Source: Channallabes apus
Taxonomy: Eukaryota > Chordata > Actinopteri > Siluriformes > Clariidae
NCBI GenBank assembly: GCA_030522415.1
Contig: CM060112.1
Span: 7,479,501 to 7,543,500, forward strand
Length of the DNA: 64,000 bases
Direction: 5' to 3'
Below are positions 1 to 8,906 of this stretch, piece by piece (position 1 is the first letter of the stretch; each line of letters starts with the position of its first letter). Below the pieces are notes generated by a model. The model ran no database searches and had not been told where the DNA came from. It saw only the letters and a list, made by a program, of their open reading frames with translations. A program made the position numbers and the translations under genes.

Positions 1-82
1 CTAGCGGAGCTGGGGCTCGAACCGCCAACCTTCCGATCAGTAACTAGGGGGTTTTAACACACTGAACCACCACTGCCCTATA
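1..82 (-). repeat. tRNA-derived SINE head, cut by window edge
   Basis: Read on the minus strand this has the layout of a tRNA-like SINE head: a box-A-like stretch near 60-80 and a B-box-like GGTTCGAGCC near 15-25. The rest of the element lies outside the window. Similar heads occur at 1963-2167 and 20762-21150. Family assignment is by resemblance only. Confidence 0.55.
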
Positions 83-187
83 TGACCTAAATAATTCATA
101 CTTTCTCTGTTTTTGTCTCTTTTTTACCCAAAACAGTAGTTTACACTTTATTTACATTTTATTAACAAACAAGAAAAAATAATAAGA

Positions 188-190
188 ACA

Positions 191-231
<41 letters not shown>

Positions 232-232
232 A
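188..232. repeat. (TA)n(CA)n microsatellite
   Basis: Compound dinucleotide run of TA followed by CA. The flanking stretch 83-784 contains no gene, splice-supported exon or recognisable transposon that I can see. Confidence 0.9.
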
Positions 233-1183
233 AGAGACTAAGTAGAATATTAAAAAAGCCGAAGGTCATGGCATTTAGGCAGCACTGGCCTGCAGCTACA
301 CACACTAAAATCTACACACAATATTTTAATAGCGAGCCAGCAACGGTGTGTTGAAATGAAACACTTGCATTAAATGACACTAATGTAGTTCCAGCATTGC
401 TGCAATCAATGTACAACACTGTTTTCTCAACGGTTCAATGCTAATCATGTTAGCTCACGAGGCCTCGGAGACTGTCTGCCATTAAACTATAAGACAATAA
501 AGCAACACGCATATTCTGCCCTGATATTTGACAATGAGTTATGAGGCTCGTCAGCCGAGCATGTCCGAAAGCATCCTATGGAAAATGTCCTCTGTCCCTT
601 ACTTACAGAATTAATAATATACTAAAAACAAAGGCAGACAGGCTCCCGCCTAGCTAAGTAACATTAGCAAAATTAAATAACAGTTGTTAGCTAGCTGGTT
701 TGCTAATAAAGACTTAAATTGATCTCAGAAGGCATGGGGAAAATGTATGCAACATTTTTGTTAGTCAAAATTTGACTAAATTGTCCCAAATGGCAGTAGA
801 AAAAGTTAGTGAACCCTTGAGTTAATGACCTCAAAAAAGCTAATTGCTAGCATAATCAGAGTCTTGTTAAGAACATGAATTTGGAGGTGTGGACTAGAGC
901 TATTTTGACTGATTAAAAACCACTCAAACGTCTTGAATTCCCTTCCAACAAGAAGAATACGCTTATGTGATCCATGTCTTGTCAAAAAGAGCTTTCAGAG
1001 CATCTACTGTATACTCAGCAAAAAATGAAACGTCCTCTGACTTTCAACTGTTTTTACTTTCAGTAACCTTAATGTGTAAATATTTGTATGAACACTAAAA
1101 GAGTCAACACCATAAGACATAAACTAAAAATGTTGCACAATGTGTCCCTGAATGAAGGGAGGCTCAAAATCAGTCGGTACCAG

Positions 1184-1561
1184 TCAGTATCTGGTGTGGC
1201 CACCAGCTGCTTGAAGTACTGCAGTGCATCTCCTCCTCATGGACTGGACCAGATTTGTCAGTTCTTGCTGTGAGATGGAGGGATTGTGTGTTCCTGGTTT
1301 GACTCGGGCAGTTGTTGTGGCCATCCTGTACCTGTCACGCAGGTGTGATATTCGGATGTACCCATCCTGTGCAGGTGTTGTTACACGTGGACTTCCACTG
1401 CGAGGATGATCAGCTTTCCTTCCTGTCTCCCTGTAGCGCTGTCTTAGGCGTCTCACAGTGCGGACATGGCGATTTATTGCCCTAGCCACATTAGCAGTCC
1501 TCATGCCTCCCTGCAGCATGCCTAATGCACGTTCACGCAGATGAGCAGGGACCCTGGGCAT
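1184..1561 (-). pseudogene. Tc1-like transposase, internally deleted
   Basis: A start ATG at 1561 (minus strand) opens a 125-residue frame. The N-terminal part, MPRVPAHLRERALGML onward, is a Tc1 helix-turn-helix DNA-binding region with an RQRYRETG motif and a GRP-like SGSPRV hinge. The frame then jumps to the family's C-terminal end, RRRCTAVLQAAGGHTRY, so most of the DDE catalytic domain is missing (about 340 residues is usual). The protein could bind termini at most; it cannot catalyse transposition. Confidence 0.8.
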
Positions 1562-1603
1562 CTTTCTTTGGGTGTTTTTCACAGTCTGTAGAGAGGTGAG
1601 AGA

Positions 1604-1962
1604 GTGGTGATTGGTGCAGAGTTCAATGGACATGTTGGGGAAGGGAACAGAGGGGATGAAAATGTGATGGGCAGGTTTGGTCTTCAGGACAGGAATGTAG
1701 AAGGACAGATGGTGGTGGACTTTGCAAAGAGGATGGAAATGGCAGTAGTAAATACTTTCTTCCAGAAGAGGCAGGAATGTAGGGTGACATACTGTATAAG
1801 AGCGGAGGCAGAAGCACTCAGGTGGACTACATCTTGTGTCGACGTTGTAATCTGAAAGAGATCAGTGACTGCAAGGTGTTGGTAGGGGAGAGTGTAGCCA
1901 GACAACACAGAATGGTGGTGTGTAAAATAACCCTGGTGGTGAGGAAGGTGAAGAGGACAAAG
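1604..1962 (+). pseudogene. LINE endonuclease-domain fragment
   Basis: Translates to the last part of an APE-type endonuclease: FNGHVGEGNRGDENVMGRFG with the conserved GRFG, then VVDFAKRMEMAVVNTFF, then after a frame change VDYILCRRCNLKEISDC. The AEFNGHV start corresponds to a family GDFN motif, so the metal-binding D appears changed to E. The catalytic N-terminal half is absent. At least one frameshift lies near 1800-1822. A SINE breaks the frame at 1963. Confidence 0.75.
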
Positions 1963-2167
1963 GCATTTAAATTTACATTTAGGCATTTGGCAGACGCTCT
2001 TATCCAGAGCGACTTACATTTTTATCTCATTACACATCTGAGCAGTTGAGGGTTAAGGGCCATGCTCAAGGGCCCAACAGTGGCAACTTGGTGGTTGTGG
2101 GGTTTGAACCTGGGATCTTCCGAACCGTAGTCCAATGCCTTAACCACTGAGCTACCCCTGGCAGAGG
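1963..2167 (-). mobile_element. tRNA-derived SINE inside the LINE
   Basis: Flanked by an exact 11-bp duplication AGAGGACAAAG (1952-1962 and 2168-2178), so both ends are fixed. On the minus strand it begins with a tRNA-like head (A-box-like TAGCTCAGTGGTTAAGG, B-box-like GGTTCAAACCC) and ends in the GCTCTGGATAAGAGCGTCTG region and an AAATGTAAAT tail. Removing it restores the LINE text. The same SINE family recurs at 20762-21150, 28404-28460 and 36105-36150. Confidence 0.9.
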
Positions 2168-2178
2168 AGAGGACAAAG

Positions 2179-4236
2179 TGGTGGAAGCTGAGAAAGGAAG
2201 AATGTTGTGTAGTCTTTAGGGAGGAGTTGAGACAAGCTATGGGTGGTCAGGAGGTGCTTTCAGTTGACTGGACAACTACAGCCAATGTGATCAGGGAGAC
2301 AGGTAAGAGGGTACTTGGTGTATCATCAGGTAAGGGAAAAGGGGACAAGGAGACTTGGTGGTGGAATGAGGAAGTCCAGGAGTGTATACAGGGAAAGAGG
2401 CTAGCTAAGAAGAAGTGGGACACTGAGAGGACTGAAGAGAGTAGACAGGAGTACAGGGAGATGCATCGTAAGGTGAAGGTAGAAGTGGCAAAGGCCAAAC
2501 AAAGAGCATATGAGGACTTGTATGCTAGGCTAGCCAGTAAAGAGGGAGAGGTGGATCTGTACAGGTTGGCGAGGCAAAGAGATAGAGATGGGAAGGATGT
2601 GCAGCAGGTTAGAGTGATTAAAGATAGAGATTCAAATGTACTGACAGATGCCAGGAGGGTGATGGGAAGATGGAAGGAGTACTTTGAGGAGTTGATGAAT
2701 GAGGAAAACGAAAGAGAACAAAGAGTAGAAGAGGTGACTGTTGTGGAGCAGGAAGTAGCAAATATTAGTAAAGGTGAGGTGAGAAAGGCATTGAAAAGGA
2801 TGAAGAGTGGAAAGGCTGTTGGTCCTGATGACATACCTGTGGAGGTATGGAAGTGCTTAGGAGAGGTGGCAGTAGAGTTTCTGACTAGTTTGTTTAACGA
2901 GATCTTGGAGAGTGAGAGGATTCCAGAGGAATGGAGGAGAAGTGTATTGGTGCCGATTTTTAAGAACAAGGGAGATGTGCAGAGCTGTGGCAATTACAGA
3001 GGTATAAAGCTAATGAGCCATACAATGAAGCTGTGGGAAAGAGTAGTGGAATCTAGGTTAAGGGTAGAGGTTAGAATTTGTGAGCAGCAATATGGTTTTA
3101 TGCCTAGAAAGAGTACATCAGATGCACTATTTGGTTTGAGGATGCTTGTGGAGAAGTACAGAGAAGGTAATAACGAGTTGCATTGTGTCTTTGTAGATTT
3201 AGAGAAAGCGTACAACAGGGTGCAGAGAGAGGAGCTGTGGTGTTGTATGAGGAAGTCTGGAGTGGCAGAGAAGTATGTTAGAGTGGTGCAGGACATGTAT
3301 GAGGGCTGTAAGACAGGGGTAAGATGTGCTGTAGGTGTGACAGAAGAGTTCAAGGTGGATGTGGGTCTGCATCAAGGATCGGCTCTAAGCCCCTTTTTGT
3401 TTGCTCTAGTGATGGACAGGATGACAGATGAAGTTAGACAGGAGTCTCCATGGACTATGATGTTTGCAGATGACATTGTGCTTTGTAGCGAGAGCAGGGA
3501 ACAGGTGGAGGAAAATTTGTAGAGGTGGAGGTACGCTCTGGAAAGCAGAGGAATGAAGGTTAGCCGCAGCAAGACGGAATACATGTGTGTGAATGAGAGG
3601 GACCCAAAAGGAATGGTGAGGCTACAGGGAGCAGAGGCATAGAAGGTGCAGGATTTTAAATACTTAGGGTCAACGGTCGAGAGCAATGGAGAGTGTTCAA
3701 AGGAGGTGAAGAGATGAGTACAGGCAGGTTGGAATGGGTGGAGAAAAGTGTCAGCTGTGTTGTGTGATGAAAGAGTATCAGCGAGAATGAAAGGAAAGGT
3801 GTACAGGACAGTGGTGAGACCAGCAATGCTCTACGGCTTAGAGACAGTGGCACTGAAGAAAAGACAGGAGGCAGAGCTAGAGGTAGCAGAGCTGAAGATG
3901 TTGAGGTTCTCTTTGGGAGTGACAAGGATGGATAGGATCAAGAATGAGTTCATCAGAGGGACAACCCATGTTAGATGTTTTGGAGATAAAGTCAGAGAGG
4001 CCAGATTGAGGTGGTTTGGACATGTTCAGAGGAGAGAGTGTGAATATATCGGTAGAAGGATGCTGAGGTTGGAACTGCCAGGCAGGAGGTCTAGAGGAAG
4101 ACCAAAGAGGAGTCTTGGATGCAGTGAGAGAGGACATGAAGTTAGTTGGTGTGAGAGAAGAGGATGCAGAAGATAGGGTTAGATGGAGGCAGATTGTTCG
4201 CTGTGGCGACCCCTGAAAGGGAACAGCCGAAAGACA
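2179..4236 (+). pseudogene. RTE-type reverse transcriptase
   Basis: The RT reading frame runs open from about 2179 to a TAG at 3520-3522. Motifs in order: GKAVGPDDIPVEVWK, IFKNKGD...NYRGI, QYGFMPRKST, VFVDLEKAYNRV (catalytic D), GLHQGSALSPFLF and MMFADDIVLC (catalytic DD, near 3463-3477). Further in-frame stops at 3640-3642 and 3715-3717, and a 2-base deletion near 4113 relative to the 56-kb copy, disable the rest (YRTVVRPAMLYGLE, RWFGHVQRR). The RT core is otherwise well kept, so the copy is not very old. It cannot make a full protein. Confidence 0.88.
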
Positions 4237-4570
4237 AAGAAGAAGAAGATGACAAGTCTCTTTAGTGTCCTGCGTTTTTAGAACTGTGTCCTTAACAGCT
4301 TACAGAAAGTAGGCATTTAATTCATTGATTATGGTTAATTGAACATGCATGGAAAACATTGTGTAAATCCTTTACAATGAAGATCTGTAAAGTTATTTGG
4401 ATTTTTACAACATTATTGTTGATATACACAGTCCTGAAAAAGGGACGTTTCTTTTTTTGCTGAGTTTATGATTGAGAATTGTTTATTTACATAAAACTGG
4501 AAAGGAAGTTACGAAGTGATTTCAAAGACTTCAAAGAAATTCACCAGTCCACAGTTAGGCAAATGGAGAA

Positions 4571-5190
4571 ATGGCTACTCTACCAAGAAGTGTACACCCA
4601 GTCAAAATGACCCGAAAAGCACAACAAAGACTCATCACTGAGTTAAAGAAACAACCGTGAGTGACAGCCAAATATTTGAAGGCATCATTGGAACACAACC
4701 GTTTAGGGAAAAAATGTTTTGTGCACTGAGGAAACTAACATGCAGCACTACATCTGGCATAAAAAGGGCACTGCATATCATCATGAAAACATCATCCTAA
4801 TCATAAAGTATGGTAGAGGGAAAATTATGATTTGGGCCTGCTTTGCTGCATCAGGGCGTGGCCAACTTGTAGACATTTAGGGGAAAGATGAATTCCCAGG
4901 CCTATCAAAAGATTCTTCAGGATAATGTGAGAATGTCTGTGCATCAGGTGAAACTTTTTTGGGTGATGCAACATTACAATGACCCAAAGCAAGCGGCCAA
5001 GTCAGAGCCAAGACCTCAATCCAACAGAGATTCTATGGAATGACTTGAAGAGAGTCATACACAAGACACACAAAGAATATGACATAGCTAAAGTGGTTCT
5101 GCCAGGAATAATTGGCTAAAATTCCTCTTGATAGATGAGTTTGAGGTTATTGCTGCCAATGGGTGGTCAACCAGTTAATAATTTCAAGGG
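4571..5190 (+). pseudogene. Tc1-like transposase, degenerate (element A)
   Basis: Frame-shifting translation gives scattered Tc1 transposase blocks: VKMTRKAQQRLI (linker after the HTH), KYGRGKIMIWACFAASGRG (the family's GGGSVMVWG...ASG block), a decayed NDPKH block near 4980, and remnants of the LNPIE...W catalytic region near 5020-5060. Stops and indels throughout; short for the family because the middle is partly lost. Belongs to Tc1 A. Confidence 0.7.
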
Positions 5191-5509
5191 TTCACTTACT
5201 TTTTCCACTACCATTTGGAATTTGAATGAATGTGTTCAATGAAGATCAAAATCTCTTCATGTGTTACTATTTATTTGTCAGTACCCTTGACTTGGATGAA
5301 GATCAGATCGCACTTTATGACAAATTAATGCAGAAAACCATGAATTTCCAAAAGGTTCACATACTTTCTCTTGCCACTATATTCTGAAACAAAATAAGCA
5401 TGAACTCACCAATATTCTAAAACTAGGTTAACTATGCAACTATGTAAGCTGTAAAGATTTATTTCAAAAGTTAGCTAGCTATTTACAGCTACAGACTGGG
5501 ATATAAAAT

Positions 5510-5601
5510 ATTTTTAACTGCATATTTTAAATATGCAGATACTGGAGAAACAATTTCCTTCGGGATTAACAAAAACTTATCTTATCTTATCTTATCTTAT
5601 C
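5510..5601 (+). repeat. Probable LINE 3' tail with (TCTTA)n
   Basis: The stretch reading CAATTTCCTTCGGGATTAA followed by tandem TCTTA units resembles the 3' ends of fish non-LTR elements. No coding part remains. 5383-6430 otherwise shows only AT-rich sequence and a short (ATA)n at 5701-5722; no gene seen. Confidence 0.5.
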
Positions 5602-6430
5602 AAGATTGCACTGAATGGTTTTCGGAGCATACCATCAGCCTCCAAACTTTGATAATCTTGTTAACTAACCTCAGCCCTGTGGCCTTGCACGCTTGACGAG
5701 TATAATAATAATAATAATAATAATCTTTAATTAATCCTTAATGAATCCTTAGTGAACATTGCTGGGATGTAAATGAATATGAAAGGATTCTAGTCAAAAT
5801 AAACCTGTATTAACTCATAAAATATTCTGGCAAAGCACATGAAAAATCTAAAATTAGACAATTTATTAGGCTAATTTCTCTGAATGTTGTGCTTCTGTGA
5901 TGTTGAAATATTAATCCTTCTATATTTGGATAATCCGAAACATGTTATTTATTTATCAGCCAAAACTAAATACTTATAAATAAATGTATATATATAAAAA
6001 AAGGTTTTGTTTGTACATTGATCACAACTCACTCTTTAAATGATATCTTTACGTTTCATACGCGGAGAAGAAACCTGTAAGGAAGAAACCTGAAAGGTCT
6101 GTATGTATGTACAGTATGTATGTATATCTTTCCAGACATTGACATTTAGGCATTTATTTGACAGAATTTGTTACAGCATTATGCAAAACTGACTGGATGA
6201 AATTTAATGAAACTTTGGCAGATAAATTAAATTAAAATGTTTAGTAGAAGTGAAGTTATGAGCAGTTTTGTGAAAGATTATAAACCGCAACTTTTGATAT
6301 TGTACTGTTCAACTGTGGGTGCGTGTTAAATCAACCTCTGAACAGAAACTGGTCAAATAACAGGTGAAATAACAGTGCTGAAGTGATATAGGTGAATTTT
6401 AACACGTTTAACTATTTATACAAACTCTGT

Positions 6431-6678
6431 AACCGACAACAACGGGTACTAAAGAGTCAGAAAAATGGCGTATCAACCCCACGAGCCCTAGTTAACGTAA
6501 CTTAGTGCGCATGCGCGTCATTCTCATTTCTTTTCAGACCGCCGTTTTGCGAATCCGTTCTCGCCTCGTTTGGTCCTTCTGACTCGCCGTAGTCGCAGCG
6601 GTTGAGCCATTGAAGAAGGAGTTCTGTTTTGTTTTGTTTGTATCAGGGTGATTTTAATGCTCTGTAATAGCTTCAGAA
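6431..6678 (+). promoter_or_regulatory. obi1 promoter and 5'UTR region
   Basis: GC and CpG content rises sharply relative to the AT-rich flank just before the first coding exon. It contains an NRF1-type palindrome (6506-6517), a YY1-like AAAATGGCG (6462-6470) and no obvious TATA box, typical of a housekeeping CpG promoter. The exact start of transcription cannot be seen. Confidence 0.6.
6506..6517. promoter_or_regulatory. NRF1-type palindrome
   Basis: TGCGCATGCGCG contains the NRF1 consensus GCGCATGCGC exactly. It lies about 160 bp upstream of the obi1 start codon. A second exact copy is in intron 1. Confidence 0.65.
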
Positions 6679-6750
6679 ATGTCTCAAAACGTCCAGAATG
6701 TCACCCTTTCTCTGACATTACCCATATCGTGTCAGATCTGCCTCGGAAAG
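6679..6750 (+). CDS. obi1: obi1 coding exon 1
   Basis: Encodes residues 1-24, beginning MSQNVQNVTLSLTLPISC and holding the first RING cysteine pair (CQIC). ATG at 6679 is chosen because the peptide start matches the family's MAQTVQNVTLSL start. Donor AAAG/GTAACG, phase 0. Confidence 0.93.
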
Positions 6751-8834
6751 GTAACGTTTATTCAATCAGAGCTTGTTATCTATGATAAAAACTCATGCTC
6801 ACAAGCCAGTATTTATTTATTTATTTATTTTTTAAAGAAAATAAACGTGTCTGTTTCTGTTTACCGGGTGAACTTATATCGGTTTGGCGCAAACTATTAA
6901 TACTATAGTGTTAAATTTTTTTTTTAAGTTTCCTGTTCAGTATTACACATAATTAATTCGCATTAGTGGCAGTTTTTTATATGAATTATCTGTATTTCCG
7001 TGTTTAATAATAATATTTATGTGAAATATATAATTAACTTATCAACGGTCTAATTTTTGAATGAACATTGCTGTTAAACGGCCAAACCAGTTGCGCATGC
7101 GCACTCCACTCTTCATTATTCCTTCTTGCTATACTGTATTTTAATGCAGATATTTACTGATGAAGTCACACACACACACACACCTAATAGACAAAATACC
7201 CACCTGATGATGCCGCAATAGTGTTCTGTCACACAGTTTGAGAAAGGTAACGCTTATTAATATGATTAATTTATGGTTTGTTAATATATGGTGTTAATTT
7301 GTTGTCTTAGCTAGTTTCATCAATTTATGTCGTCATTGACGGTTGAAGAGTTTGTAGAAATAATGAAAAGGTTAAAGCTAAAAAAAAACAATCAGATCAG
7401 CTTTAATGTAATCAGTGATGATATTATTTCAGGTTAAAGCCCACATACATGTCTCTGTCTCCTCTAAGCCTTTATCATACTAACCTTTTTGTCTTGTCCC
7501 GTGTGCTCAGGTCCGTAAGCCGATGATCTGCTGTAATCACCACGTGTTCTGCGCAGCCTGCATCGAGCTTTGGCTTCAGAAGTGCAGTCAGTGTCCCACT
7601 TGCAGAGTTCCCATCACACCTGAAAACCCCTGCCGAGAAATTATTGGTAAGAGTTATAGGAGTCTGAATCGATCTACAGATGCTTGGTGTTTATTCAGTG
7701 TTGGATTTCAGGACTAAACATTAACCTTTTATGAAGAAAAGAAGAAATATAAGCCAAGCAAATTCAACGATTTAACTATTGGCACATAAGCTGGGTATAT
7801 ACCATGATATTTATTTGGAACAGGTCGAACCTAAACTAGTTGCAAAATTAATACCCACAAGCTGTTTGATTATGAAGAAAAACAGAACAAGAAAGTTTGA
7901 CTTATAATAATAGAATTGCCGACTCTCCATCCATATCGATACATCATCCATCTTTACCCTGGGGTCAGATTAGAGACCTTATAAAGGAGCCCCCTCATCA
8001 TGCACAACACAGTTGTCATTTTGCTATTGTTTTCTATGAGTTAAAATTGATGAAGCTGTACACCTTTGCTTGTTGCATTTTCTCTTAATTTCTCTCTCTG
8101 ACTCATGCTGTTGGTGATAACAGGAGGTACAAATGAGAGCAAGTCCAGCGAAAGCCATTCGGTCAGGAAGCATCTGAGGAAGACGCGAGGGGAATTACTG
8201 CTGCGGGAGTATGAGGTCAGGTGTGCGTGTTGACATACATGTAAAATAAAACACAGATTTTCTGATTTGTCTTATGTAGGACTGCATGTGGAGAAATGTT
8301 TCGCTTCATACTGTAGCTCTGTGATGTAACCCTGAGCTTCATGTTTAAAAAAAAATATATAATATTTATTTATTTTTTAACCGAAACATCATGTGTCTGT
8401 GGTTTTCATTGTTCCAGGATGAACTGGAGGTTCTGCTGAAGGAGAACGAAGAGCTGAAAACCAGAAGCGTGAATCTGGAGTCACAGCTAAAGACCTCGCT
8501 GACGCCCGCTGCACCTCGGACGTCTCCTAGCCACACCCTGCCTGACTCTGCCCTCTTGGAGGAATCCGCCAATAAGCTGCGAGCTGCCTCTGAGCTTTAT
8601 CAGAGAGTGCAAGAGGACGTCGACAAGCTGAGAGACGTATGTTGCTGTCCGTCTGTCCTCGTGCAGTAGTTCTGTCTGTCTGTTTCTGGTCTTTTGTGTC
8701 TAATAAGAAATATATCAACCTGAAAGGTTCCTTTTATATAAACCTGAAAGGTTCCTTTTTACCAGGGCTGCATGATATTAGGATTAGGAAAATATGCGAT
8801 ATTGTTGTTGAATATTGCGATAACTATATTTCTT

Positions 8835-8906
<72 letters not shown>

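Larger units (their letters stand above)
1590..4250 (+). mobile_element. RTE-type LINE, 5' truncated, nested in Tc1 B
   Basis: Contains the end of an AP-endonuclease-like domain (1604-1962), an RT domain (2179-3522 and on) and a C-terminal region to about 4236. The 3' end is CGCTGTGGCGACCCCT at 4199-4214 followed by a short A/G-rich (AAG)n tail. A second, shorter copy is at 55774-56463. It lies in Tc1 B, whose sequence continues on both sides. 5' truncation fits target-primed reverse transcription. RTE clade is inferred from the RT sequence style and short simple-repeat tail. Confidence 0.85.
1012..4466 (-). mobile_element. Tc1-like element B nested in A
   Basis: Inverted termini containing CTCAGCAAAAAA and GAAACGTCC at 1014-1035 and 4443-4464, each flanked by TA (1010-1011 and 4467-4468), the Tc1/mariner target duplication. 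The transposase remnant is on the minus strand (1184-1561). The element was broken by insertion of an RTE LINE at about 1590-4250; its non-coding 5' end resumes at about 4252. Internally deleted, so non-autonomous even before the LINE landed. Confidence 0.8.
785..5382 (+). mobile_element. Tc1-like relict A (outermost layer of nest)
   Basis: Terminal repeat sequence at 785-818 is matched in inverse orientation at 5186-5219 with only a few differences, and a related direct-repeat copy lies further out at 5350-5382, the IR/DR layout common in fish Tc1-like elements. The interior is split at about 1011/4467 by Tc1-like element B: the text before and after the split reads as one continuous Tc1 5' region. 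Degenerate transposase follows at 4571-5190. The left outer direct repeat is too decayed to place, so the left end may lie somewhat upstream of 785. Confidence 0.75.

Noticed and set aside
1..82. A true tRNA gene
   Set aside because: Boxes resemble tRNA but the fold is degenerate and the sequence matches SINE heads elsewhere in the window.
2247..2993. Minus-strand 248-codon ORF
   Set aside because: Antisense of the purine-rich LINE RT frame; Ser/Leu-rich with no family features.
6679..6900. 73-codon frame starting at the obi1 ATG and ending at 6900
   Set aside because: After codon 24 it reads into intron 1; the GTAACG donor at 6751 and the RING continuation at 7511 show the real structure.
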